Assembly (NCBI GenBank): GCA_030617585.1
Contig: JAUWVD010000010.1
Coordinates: forward strand, 1 to 13,854
From: Candidatus Methanophagales archaeon
GTDB lineage: Archaea; Halobacteriota; Syntropharchaeia; Alkanophagales; Methanospirareceae
DNA: 13,854 nucleotides
Direction of reading: 5' to 3'
Shown in pieces: positions 7,466 through 13,599 of this stretch (positions are counted from its first letter, which is position 1; each line of letters opens with the position of its first letter). The notes under the pieces are model-generated. The model made no database searches, was not told the origin of the DNA, and was given only the letters and a program-made list of their open reading frames with translations. The translations under genes were made by a program, and so were the position numbers.

Positions 7466-9262
7466 CTATTTCGTCTTTTTAGAGGAAAGGTAATTGATCA
7501 ACGCCGCAGCGATTACCCCTAATGCACCAATTAGAGCTACTATAATGGTTATCCACACACCCATATCTAGTGTATCTCCCTTTGGCTCTACACTTACCTC
7601 GTTAGACCTTTCTCCTTCACCGACTGAGTTTTCAGCGCTGACCTGGTAGTAATATCTCTGGTCGTTGATTACATCGTCGTCGGTATAGGTTAGCACGTTA
7701 CCAACAGGCCTCAAAAATATTTCTCCTCTCTGTGCCGTACCACCATAGAGGTTGTAATTTGATATTGTAGAACCGCCGTCATCTCTTGGTGGAAACCACT
7801 CCAAGCTTACATAGCCATCGTTTGGGGTTGCTTCGAGGTCTTGAGGTGCTGAGGGCACTGTTATACCAGGTATTAGTGTTGCAAATTTCTCGTCAGACAT
7901 TTCTCCTTCTCCTGCTGAGTTTTCAGCGCTGACCTGGTAGTAATATGTCTGATTGTTGATTACATCGTCGTCAGTATAGCTTAGCACGTTGCTAACTGTC
8001 TTCAGCCGTGTCTCTCCTCCAGAAGTTGTACCACGATAGATATTGTAATTTGTTATTAGAGAACCACCATCATCACTTGGTTCTGTCCACTCTAGGTTTA
8101 CATTGCCATCGCCAGCAGATGCTTTGAAGTTCAAAGGTGCGGAGGGTATTGTTACAAGAGGTGCTGTTGTTTGCGTTAAAGATGATTTTGGCCTTGCGTC
8201 TACCTCGTTAGACTTTGCCCCTTCACCGACTGAGTTTTCAGCGCTGACTTTGTAGTAGTATGTCTGATTGTTGATTACAATGTCGTCAGTATAGCTTAGC
8301 ACGTTGCTAACTGTCTTCAGCCGTGTCTCTCCTCCTGGTGTTGTACCACGATAGATATTGTAATTTGTTATTGGAGAACCACCTTCATCACTTGGTTCTG
8401 CCCACTCTAGGTTTACATTGCCATCGCCAGCAGATGCTTTGAAGTTCAAAGGTGCGGAGGGCGTTGTTACAAGAGGTGCTGTTGTTTCAGTTAAAGATGA
8501 TTTTGGGCTTGCATCTACCTCATTAGACTTTTCTCCTTCTCCTACTGAATTTTCAGCGCTGACTTTGTAGTAATATATCAGATCGTTAGTAACTCTCTTA
8601 TCCGTATATGAGGTTGTAGGTGCACTCACAGTACAAAGGTAACTCTCAGCATCAGAACTTGTGCCTCTGTATATGTGGTATTCAGTTATGGCGGAACCTC
8701 CATTATCAACGGGTGCATGCCAGTTCAGGTTTACAACGCGATCACCAGCATTTGCTATGATGTTTCGAGGTGCGGAGGGCGCTGTTACGATAGATGTTGG
8801 TGTTGCTTTTGTCGAGGCGGAAGTTCCTTCTTCTTCTTCTTTGTTTACTGCACTGACCTTGTAGTAATAGGTCTGCCCGTTTTTAACCGCTGTGTCTTTA
8901 TACAAAGTTCTGGGCGCAGTTACAGAATCAAGAAGAACCTCCTTACCATAACTTGTGCCTCGGTAGATCCTGTAGTCTGTTATGGCTGAACTGCCATCGC
9001 TGTATGGCGCAGCCCAACTCAGAACTACATATCCATCTCCTGGGCTTGATTTGAGGTTCTGTGGAGAACTTGGGTATGCAAGTGTCAGTTCTTTTAAATA
9101 TTCTGGATTTATTTGAGGCGTCTTAATAATTTCCTCAGCACTATAATCCTTAGTAGATTCTATGAGGGTGTCGCTGCTGGGAAGCGACTCCTTAGTTTGA
9201 GCTCTCACTTCTTCTGGAATAACCGTTATTATCCCAATAAGAACGCTTGCTAATATAATCAC
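7466..9262 (-). CDS. Membrane-anchored protein of five fibronectin type III domains
   Basis: The uninterrupted frame gives 598 residues from a GTG at 9262, but the true 5' end very likely lies upstream at 9356 (see the entry for 9263-9356). Residues 1-16 are the rest of an N-terminal hydrophobic segment, followed by EEVRAQT, a plausible signal-peptidase site. A Ser/Thr/Glu-rich linker (23-62) leads to five FN3 domains at about 65-155, 162-253, 268-359, 373-463 and 470-561. Each has the PSAPxN/D...W..P.DxGGS.I..Y.IYRGT...YYYxVSAENSxGEG pattern. Residues 568-592 are a transmembrane helix ending in KKTK. The product should therefore be an extracellular, membrane-tethered adhesin- or scaffold-like protein; no catalytic domain is seen. 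Domains 3 and 4 are recent duplicates. The gene is alone on its strand between convergent and divergent neighbours. Its ligand or partner is unknown. Confidence 0.85.
   Translation of the reverse strand: MIILASVLIGIITVIPEEVRAQTKESLPSSDTLIESTKDYSAEEIIKTPQINPEYLKELTLAYPSSPQNLKSSPGDGYVVLSWAAPYSDGSSAITDYRIYRGTSYGKEVLLDSVTAPRTLYKDTAVKNGQTYYYKVSAVNKEEEEGTSASTKATPTSIVTAPSAPRNIIANAGDRVVNLNWHAPVDNGGSAITEYHIYRGTSSDAESYLCTVSAPTTSYTDKRVTNDLIYYYKVSAENSVGEGEKSNEVDASPKSSLTETTAPLVTTPSAPLNFKASAGDGNVNLEWAEPSDEGGSPITNYNIYRGTTPGGETRLKTVSNVLSYTDDIVINNQTYYYKVSAENSVGEGAKSNEVDARPKSSLTQTTAPLVTIPSAPLNFKASAGDGNVNLEWTEPSDDGGSLITNYNIYRGTTSGGETRLKTVSNVLSYTDDDVINNQTYYYQVSAENSAGEGEMSDEKFATLIPGITVPSAPQDLEATPNDGYVSLEWFPPRDDGGSTISNYNLYGGTAQRGEIFLRPVGNVLTYTDDDVINDQRYYYQVSAENSVGEGERSNEVSVEPKGDTLDMGVWITIIVALIGALGVIAAALINYLSSKKTK
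7946..8575 (-). repeat. Tandem duplication of a 315-bp fibronectin unit
   Basis: Two adjacent 315-bp units (8261-8575 and 7946-8260) encode 105-residue blocks differing at only 9 positions. Each block includes the unusual linker KSSLTE/QTTAPLVT and the start NFKASAGDGNVNLEW. The other FN3 domains of the protein are far more diverged and lack this linker, so these two arose by a recent in-frame tandem duplication. Repeats of this kind can expand or contract by recombination, and they may also be misassembled. Confidence 0.85.
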
Positions 9263-9356
9263 AACAAAAAGTGTATTAGCGATTTTTTTTTATGATCGCA
9301 ATCTCATTTTTTCGGGCGTGCCCGTCCAGCTCTCTTACTTCAAAATCATTTTGCAT
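9263..9356 (-). pseudogene. Frameshifted 5' end of the fibronectin gene (A9 tract)
   Basis: On the minus strand an ATG at 9356 opens a frame reading MQNDFEVRELDGHARKNEIA, then IIKKNR and a TAA at 9278-9276. On the same strand a run of nine A lies at 9291-9283. If one A is removed, the frame runs on as IIKKIANTLFV straight into the VIILASVLIG of the fibronectin protein. That gives a 629-residue product with a charged cytoplasmic N-terminus and a full hydrophobic segment (about residues 25-47). A strong Shine-Dalgarno site precedes this ATG, whereas the GTG at 9262 has none. So the gene is either frameshifted (real or by sequencing error), phase-variable, or expressed by slippage on the A tract. 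Another in-frame ATG at 9307 is blocked by a TAA at 9292-9290. Confidence 0.7.
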
Positions 9357-9366
9357 AGCTCTTAAA

Positions 9367-9373
9367 ACCTCCC
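9367..9373 (-). promoter_or_regulatory. Strong Shine-Dalgarno for the ATG at 9356
   Basis: GGGAGGT on the minus strand lies 10 bases before the ATG at 9356. It is an excellent match to the 16S rRNA tail and decides the start: translation of the fibronectin gene most likely begins at 9356, upstream of the A9 tract. Confidence 0.7.
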
Positions 9374-9410
9374 ATTTCCTATTTACTAATTACCCCCACT
9401 TCTTAAGGCG

Positions 9411-9426
9411 ATTAATAAATTTTTCG
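9411..9426 (-). promoter_or_regulatory. Candidate BRE/TATA promoter of the fibronectin gene
   Basis: On the minus strand CGAAAA (9426-9421) followed by ATTTATTAAT (9420-9411) has the archaeal BRE-plus-TATA look. The expected transcript start near 9390 gives a leader of about 35 bases carrying the Shine-Dalgarno site. A second TATA-like run (TTTATATATAAT) at about 9464-9475 is an alternative. Confidence 0.45.
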
Positions 9427-9554
9427 TGTTCATATATCTTTATTATAATTTTGGTCGGGATTATATATAAAAGTATCACATTTTTTCTACCTGAAAATCA
9501 TATGAACCCAAAACCGAGGGGGAATTCAGGTCCAGGTCCTAGCCATTTAAAATT

Positions 9555-9749
9555 TCATCGCTTTGTGCGGTATACGAAGTTCCGCAACCCTCTAGCACCA
9601 CATGCTACTCGTTGCTCAAAATCGGTATTCGTCATTAGTACGAGTTTTGACTGCCCGATTGTTCTCCTCTTCATTGCCCATTCAATTGGCGGCTTGGGTA
9701 GAAGAGCTTGGAATTTACCGCGTTTTACTTTCTCGAGATAGGGCATCAA
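9555..9749 (-). CDS. Doubtful small ORF, unrecognised
   Basis: This is the only candidate gene in the 9374-9943 stretch. From TTG at 9749 (or ATG at 9746) it encodes about 64 residues, basic, with MPYLEKVKRGKFQALLPKPP near the start and ARGLRNFVYRTKR at the end. The composition looks more protein-like than the overlapping plus-strand frames, which are rich in Ser, Phe and Cys. There is no Shine-Dalgarno, and a TATA-like CATATATAAAG is only 7 bases before the ATG. It could be a remnant of a longer gene or no gene at all. The rest of the stretch is AT-rich spacer. Confidence 0.25.
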   Translation of the reverse strand: MMPYLEKVKRGKFQALLPKPPIEWAMKRRTIGQSKLVLMTNTDFEQRVACGARGLRNFVYRTKR

Positions 9750-9897
9750 GTCTTTATATATGTCAATCGGAACGGATTCTCAAAACGCATTAATCGTTGT
9801 TATCTCACTTCGTTCTGATCCGTAATCGGTTTGCAGGTATAAATAGATAAGTCTTCTGAGCGTGAATTCATGTGATTGTACGGGATTCTTAAGCGAC

Positions 9898-9914
9898 CGA
9901 AAATCTTAAATATG
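9898..9914 (+). promoter_or_regulatory. BRE/TATA promoter of the GerW-family gene
   Basis: CCGAAAATCTTAAATAT matches an archaeal BRE followed by a TATA box. Its spacing to the ATG at 9944 predicts a very short leader of about 5-12 bases. GTGAT (9934-9938) could pair with the anti-Shine-Dalgarno. Confidence 0.6.
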
Positions 9915-9943
9915 GCGAATAACAATATATATTGTGATAAAAA

Positions 9944-10336
9944 ATGAGTGAGGAGACATCAGGAATCATAAAAAATGTGTGGGAGGAGCTTCGGAAGACA
10001 ATTAAAGTTGAAACAGCAATCGGCAATCCAATAGAGATAGAAGATAAGACCCTGATCCCCATCTTTGGTGTTGGCTTTGGCGCTGGTGGTGGCGGCGGCA
10101 AGGGTAAAGAAAAAGAGGGACAGGGATATGGTTTCGGAGGCGGCGGCGGAATAACGCCGGTAGCGCTCGTTACGGTGTTCAAGGGTATACCAGGACCCGA
10201 AGGGCTAAATGTAATCTCGCTAAAATCGTCCGGTGCAATGGAGCGGATAGTCGGAGAAGCCATGCCGATGGTGATGGAGAAAATCAAAGAGACGAAAGAG
10301 GAGAAAGAGGGCAAAAAAGCAGAAGCAAAGAAATAA
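9944..10336 (+). CDS. GerW/YtfJ family protein
   Basis: This 130-residue protein belongs to the GerW (sporulation protein YtfJ) family. The N-terminal helix (about 1-27) leads to the family strand pattern AIGNPIEIEDKTLIPI. Then comes FGVGFGAGGG with a Gly-rich, Lys/Glu-containing loop (about 44-69, two poly-Gly runs) and ITPVALVTVFK. The tail (115-130) is a Lys/Glu-rich charged extension. In Bacillus, YtfJ/GerW is a spore protein linked to germination, but the family is widespread in non-sporulating bacteria and archaea, where its role is unknown. The glycine-rich core is a family trait and not a membrane segment. It is followed by a terminator-like hairpin and then the DUF2953 gene, the same neighbour as ytfI-ytfJ in Bacillus, which supports a shared function. 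Confidence 0.88.
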   Translation: MSEETSGIIKNVWEELRKTIKVETAIGNPIEIEDKTLIPIFGVGFGAGGGGGKGKEKEGQGYGFGGGGGITPVALVTVFKGIPGPEGLNVISLKSSGAMERIVGEAMPMVMEKIKETKEEKEGKKAEAKK

Positions 10337-10356
10337 TGCTTGTTGGATGTCTATAT

Positions 10357-10389
10357 GGGGTGTTAGAGCAACACTCCCGCTACTTTTTT
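10357..10389 (+). terminator. Hairpin plus T-run after the GerW-family gene
   Basis: GGGGTGTT (10357-10364) pairs with AACACTCC (10370-10377) through a 5-base loop, with one G-U pair, and six T follow at 10384-10389. This is an intrinsic-terminator layout 20 bases after the stop. Since no clear promoter fits between it and the next ATG at 10404, it may act as an attenuating element that lowers expression of the DUF2953 gene relative to the first gene. Confidence 0.55.
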
Positions 10390-10403
10390 AAAATAAGATA
10401 TAT

Positions 10404-11027
10404 ATGATGGACCTGATACTGATCCTCGCAATTGTTTTAGTAATCCTAATAGCGCTACTAGCTGCTGCACTTCTAATACCGGCTGACATTTCGCTTAGGC
10501 CATTTAAGGAAGGGCCAGTGGCACAACTATGTGTGTCATTTAGGCTCTTAAAAGGTGTTTCTTCTGGTCGCCTGGACGTTAGCACGGCGAAGCGGGAATT
10601 TCAATTACGTGTCATGGGCGTTACTATTCTGACGAAGGACCTTAAGAAGAAGGAGGAGGACGAGGATAAGAGGAAGAAGAAGAAGAAGCCCACCGATTGG
10701 AAGAAGCTTGTATGGCACGCAAATGAGCTCTATGATGCAGGAAAGGAATTGGTGGCGGCGCTCACTAAAAACACATCTGTAAAGCGATTGAGGGGTAAGG
10801 TGAAGCTGGGGCTATCAGACCCGGCCCATACGGGTATGCTAGTTGGTTTTCTATACGCGGGCAGTGGCATAGCGAAAGCAGTCCTGCCGGAATCAGAACT
10901 TGAAATTGAACCCTCGTTTGACAAGGAGCGGATGGATGCGGATATAGAAACAGAGCTCCGCCTACCCTTATTTAAGGTTGTTATTCCCCTTATCCGGTTC
11001 TTCCGCAGGGTAAGGAACTCCCAGTAA
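10404..11027 (+). CDS. DUF2953 family membrane protein (YtfI-like)
   Basis: This 207-residue protein has one N-terminal transmembrane helix (residues 4-26, MDLILILAIVLVILIALLAAALL), a beta-rich segment (28-76) and a highly charged linker at 79-95 (Lys/Glu/Asp, five Lys in a row). The DUF2953 core follows, with GKVKLGLSDPAHTGMLVGFL at 131-150 and ELEIEPSFDKERMDADIETE at 165-184. The C-terminal helix is basic. It should be anchored by its N-terminus with the bulk on one face of the membrane. In Bacillus the homologue YtfI is encoded next to YtfJ/GerW. The same pairing here, 67 bp downstream of the GerW-family gene, indicates a conserved two-gene module. The start could be the first or second of two adjacent ATG codons. 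No Shine-Dalgarno is evident. Confidence 0.82.
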   Translation: MMDLILILAIVLVILIALLAAALLIPADISLRPFKEGPVAQLCVSFRLLKGVSSGRLDVSTAKREFQLRVMGVTILTKDLKKKEEDEDKRKKKKKPTDWKKLVWHANELYDAGKELVAALTKNTSVKRLRGKVKLGLSDPAHTGMLVGFLYAGSGIAKAVLPESELEIEPSFDKERMDADIETELRLPLFKVVIPLIRFFRRVRNSQ

Positions 11028-11122
11028 ATAGTTTACCAATTTTGATAAAAATCATTGGAAAATGTTAGATGCCGTTCTGGCAAATTATTATTTTCGTGGT
11101 TTTGATTAATTATATGGGGATG

Positions 11123-11136
11123 CCGAAATTTTTATT
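11123..11136 (+). promoter_or_regulatory. BRE/TATA promoter of the FrhB-family gene
   Basis: CCGAAA (BRE-like) followed by TTTTTATT (TATA-like) lies about 55-60 bases before the ATG at 11191, in a 163-bp AT-rich spacer. AGGAG at 11179-11183 is a well-placed ribosome binding site 7 bases from the start. Confidence 0.55.
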
Positions 11137-11190
11137 TGCTATGCTAATGCATAGTTTATAGTAACAAGAAACAAAAATAGGAGTAGAAAA

Positions 11191-12243
11191 ATGGAAGAGA
11201 AGAAAGGGTTCGGCGATTTGAATAGAGAAGTGATAGAGACGGGTAAATGTACACTTTGTGGCGGCTGTGTCGCTACTTGCAGTTTGCTCGATTACGGCTA
11301 TCTTAGTATAGATCTGACAAAAGAAAGACCAGAGATGAGAGAAAGCCACATATGCCCGCCTGATTGCGGATATTGTTATTATCAATGTCCAAGGGTAGAG
11401 GAACCGGAATTAAGGGAAGGGCTTGAAGAGATTTACGAGGTTGTTAGTAAAGATGAAGAGCTAAAAAATGCGTGTCAAGATGGCGGTGTTGTTACTACGC
11501 TACTTGCTTATGCACTTGCCGATGCAGTGGCAGAGGGCTGTATAACAGTTGTAGATGGCGGTGACTGGAAGCCGGAGGTGCAAGTAGCAATGGATAAAGC
11601 GGGCTTGATAAAGGGTGCAGGCAGCAAATACACGCCTGCAGCAACTCTGACTGGTATACCCGTTGCTATTATGAACTACGGGCTGTGGTCTGTCGCGATG
11701 GTAGGGACGCCGTGCCAGATGGCAGGTTATGAGAAGATGCTTGTTGTAGGTCGGGCTAGCCACAATGCGCATAACTTCTCGTCTACTCTGCGGTTAAGAA
11801 TAGGGCTGTTTTGCCAGGGTGTTTATTCATATGAGAAGCTAATGAATGAATTTCTTGAACGCAAGCATGGTATAGCGATAAATGAGATAACAAAATTGGA
11901 CATCCAGGATAATATGTTCCATGTCTATTCCGGCGAGAAGGAGCTATTGAATGTGGCTATTAACGAGATAGAGGGTTATAAGCGAGAAGGGTGCAAGATA
12001 TGCAAAGATTTCAGCGGGCTGTTTTCTGATATAAGTGTCGGAAATGCCGGTTCACCTGCGGGCACGTCAACAGTAATAGTCCGCACGGATTTCGGTAAGG
12101 AGGTATTTGAATACGCTTTGGAGCGCGGATTTATAGAAGCGAAGCCGATAGATAAGTCAGGTGCAGATTTGATACACCGGTTGATGAAAGAGAAGAAAGC
12201 AGCAGGGATTGCAGAGAAGGAACGGAGGATTAAAAACCAGTAG
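11191..12243 (+). CDS. F420 hydrogenase/dehydrogenase beta subunit family (FrhB/FpoF-like)
   Basis: This 350-residue iron-sulfur flavoprotein belongs to the family that passes electrons between coenzyme F420 and a partner (FrhB of F420 hydrogenase, FpoF/FqoF of F420H2 dehydrogenase, F420-dependent sulfite and glutamate enzymes). Two 4Fe-4S sites are visible near the N-terminus: C20-C23-C26-C30 (CTLCGGCVATC) and C55-C59-C62-C66 (CPPDCGYCYYQCPR). They are followed by the family QDGG motif (96-99), GTPCQ (172-176), GLFCQG (C208) and CKICKDFSGLFSDISVGNAG (from 268). The two-cluster layout and length fit FpoF/FqoF-like members. No hydrogenase, Fpo or Hdr gene is next to it, so the electron partner is not shown. 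The product is cytosolic, with no membrane helix. The next gene, an IMPase-family phosphatase, starts 34 bp downstream. The family call is firm; the exact substrate is not. Confidence 0.88.
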   Translation: MEEKKGFGDLNREVIETGKCTLCGGCVATCSLLDYGYLSIDLTKERPEMRESHICPPDCGYCYYQCPRVEEPELREGLEEIYEVVSKDEELKNACQDGGVVTTLLAYALADAVAEGCITVVDGGDWKPEVQVAMDKAGLIKGAGSKYTPAATLTGIPVAIMNYGLWSVAMVGTPCQMAGYEKMLVVGRASHNAHNFSSTLRLRIGLFCQGVYSYEKLMNEFLERKHGIAINEITKLDIQDNMFHVYSGEKELLNVAINEIEGYKREGCKICKDFSGLFSDISVGNAGSPAGTSTVIVRTDFGKEVFEYALERGFIEAKPIDKSGADLIHRLMKEKKAAGIAEKERRIKNQ

Positions 12244-12277
12244 TCGTTGATGATGGTTTTCTGTAATCTAGAATAAA

Positions 12278-13093
12278 ATGGAAATAGAAGAACTGTTAGA
12301 GATCGCGACAGAACTAAGAGATTCTATAAGGTCTTACATTGCTGAGACCTCAGACTATGGCGAGATAATAGTAAGAAGAGCGCAGGACGTAACGAGGAAG
12401 ATAGACATGTTTGCAGAACGGGAATTAGAGCGTGAATTGGCGAGTCGCAACTACTGTGCACGGATAATATCAGAGGAATTGGGCGACCATATATACCCAA
12501 AAGGCGGCAATCCGGAATTCACACTTATCTTCGATCCTATTGACGGATCCACAAACGCAATTCTTGGTATCCCTTTCTTCTGCTCCTCTATTGCCTATTC
12601 ACCGAATGTAGATCACGTTACTTTTGATAACATAGAAGCGAGCGTTGTTGCAACCATTTACGGGAAGACATATTACGCAGAGAAAGGAGGTAACGCATTT
12701 GTAGACGGTAAGAAGCTTCCACGCAACTTTAAAGGTAAGACCAAGCCAATTTTCTCCATCTATACCTACGGTGCAGAATCCATACCGGAATCACTGATAC
12801 AATTCCAAAAGAGTGCAAAAAAGGTGATTTTTCGTGTGCTCGGCAGTATTGCAATCGAGATATGCCTGGTTGCAGAGGGCGTTATAGATGCAGTAATGGA
12901 CGTTCGTGGCTTAATTAGCGGTTATGACATTGCAGGTGCCGCACTAATCCTGAAAGAAGCAGGCGGGATAGTTACAGATATGGGTGGTGAAGAGCTGAGA
13001 AGCGAACTAGGGCAAATGCACAATATCGACCTCGTTGCTGCTCTAGAGCCAGAAATGCATAGGAAGATGCTTGCTGTTTTAGCGTCAAAGTAG
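12278..13093 (+). CDS. suhB: Inositol-1-monophosphatase / fructose-1,6-bisphosphatase family
   Basis: This 271-residue Mg2+-dependent phosphatase is of the IMPase superfamily. Archaeal members hydrolyse inositol-1-phosphate and often fructose-1,6-bisphosphate. The metal-binding residues are all present: E66/E67 in ISEELG, D86 and D89 in FDPIDGSTN (the DPIDGST signature), and D217 in GYDIAGAALILKEAGG, followed by GIVTDMGG. The second signature usually begins W-D; here it is Y-D, which occurs in archaeal members. Length is normal (250-275), and it is cytosolic. In archaea this enzyme can serve gluconeogenesis or the making of inositol phospholipid or inositol osmolytes; the sequence alone does not decide. 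It lies 34 bp behind the FrhB-family gene and is probably in the same transcript. No strong ribosome binding site is seen before the ATG. Confidence 0.9.
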   Translation: MEIEELLEIATELRDSIRSYIAETSDYGEIIVRRAQDVTRKIDMFAERELERELASRNYCARIISEELGDHIYPKGGNPEFTLIFDPIDGSTNAILGIPFFCSSIAYSPNVDHVTFDNIEASVVATIYGKTYYAEKGGNAFVDGKKLPRNFKGKTKPIFSIYTYGAESIPESLIQFQKSAKKVIFRVLGSIAIEICLVAEGVIDAVMDVRGLISGYDIAGAALILKEAGGIVTDMGGEELRSELGQMHNIDLVAALEPEMHRKMLAVLASK

Positions 13094-13106
13094 ACCAAAT
13101 GACCTT

Positions 13107-13280
13107 TTAAAGGCTTTCAATTAATTCAAACCATTCGTCCCTTGTTAGTTTAGCATCGCTTATTATCTTCCTGATCAATCCCTTCCCTATATCTTCACCG
13201 GGATGAACGGTGATTAGAGTAGTTCTCCCATCGGGATGGCGCATGAATAAATGACTCCCTTTTTGTCTAATTTGCGTAAC
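13107..13280 (-). pseudogene. hicA: HicA toxin, N-terminally truncated
   Basis: HicA is a small RNA-binding toxin of the dsRBD-like fold that cleaves mRNA. The minus-strand frame gives 57 residues, VTQIRQKGSHLFMRHPDGRT to FELIESL. This contains the catalytic histidine region QKGSH, the RHPDGRTT strand, the VHPGEDIGKGLIRKIISDA segment and the usual ending. What is missing is the first 20 or so residues, normally a start plus SGKEVIKALEKxGF (strand 1 and helix 1). An in-frame TAG (13283-13281) stands immediately before the V, and the only ATG is after the active-site His. The fragment overlaps the hicB 3' end by 14 bp. I infer a deletion that fused the end of hicB to the middle of hicA, leaving a dead toxin. 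Confidence 0.7.
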
Positions 13281-13473
13281 CTACAAATTCTAAAGGTACT
13301 GCTTCTACGATTCCGGATTCCACCTCTAAATAGAGCTGTATCGCTTCATTTACCCGTTCTCTCAACTCATCTAAAGTCTTGGCTTGTGTATGGCAGCCTT
13401 CCAGTTCTGGTACAGATGCAACATAAATACCATCTTCATCCTGCTCGATAACTATAGTGAATTCTCTCTTCAT
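13267..13473 (-). CDS. hicB: HicB-family antitoxin
   Basis: This 68-residue HicB antitoxin has the full RNase-H-like partial fold: MKREFTIVIEQDEDGIYVAS, VPELEGCHTQAKTLDELRER, VNEAIQLYLEVE and PLEFVG. The DEDGxYVASVPELEGCHTQGxT pattern is diagnostic. There is no C-terminal DNA-binding domain, as in the short HicB class. It normally binds and blocks HicA. The order hicB then hicA on the minus strand is common. The last residues YAN and the stop fall at the point where the hicA fragment begins, so the natural C-terminus (often a few residues beyond EFVG) has probably been replaced by the deletion junction. The start at 13473 has a GAAGGG stretch 7-12 bases upstream. The antitoxin may be kept after toxin loss. 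Confidence 0.88.
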   Translation of the reverse strand: MKREFTIVIEQDEDGIYVASVPELEGCHTQAKTLDELRERVNEAIQLYLEVESGIVEAVPLEFVGYAN

Positions 13474-13599
13474 CTTAATCCCTTCTATAATATATTTTTG
13501 ATAGTTATCAAATATGCGGTTTTTTCACATAAATCTTTTTACTCCAAAATTGAAACCTGAAGAGCGATAAAAAATTAATAAACAGAGGCAAGCCGAAAA
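13474..13599. promoter_or_regulatory. Divergent promoter region of hicB and the ABCE1 gene
   Basis: This 126-bp AT-rich spacer drives two genes outward. For hicB (minus), ATCAAAAATATATTATAG at about 13508-13491 looks like BRE plus TATA. A 16-bp palindrome, TTTGATA-GT-TATCAAA (13497-13512), overlaps it and is a candidate operator. For the plus-strand gene, CACATAAATC (about 13526-13535) is a possible TATA box, and AGAGG (13584-13588) a ribosome site 11 bases before the ATG at 13600. Confidence 0.45.

Noticed and set aside
8661..8989. Plus-strand frames opposite the fibronectin gene
   Set aside because: They are antisense to repeated FN3 domains, Cys/Ser-rich, without start signals.
9292..9307. 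ATG at 9307 as the start of the fibronectin protein
   Set aside because: It is in frame, but a TAA at 9292-9290 follows after five codons and there is no Shine-Dalgarno; the ATG at 9356 with GGGAGGT explains the data better.
9313..9324. The palindrome CGGGCGTGCCCG as a terminator
   Set aside because: On the minus strand it is followed by A, not T. On the plus strand no T-run follows it and no gene ends there. It lies inside the split 5' coding part of the fibronectin gene.
9292..9741. A 149-codon plus-strand frame between the fibronectin gene and the GerW-family gene
   Set aside because: It is rich in Ser, Phe and Cys, crosses the minus-strand promoter and the 5' end of the fibronectin gene, and starts inside the A/T tract region; no ribosome site.
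13251..13451. A plus-strand frame opposite hicB
   Set aside because: It is the antisense of a clear HicB antitoxin and shows no family pattern.
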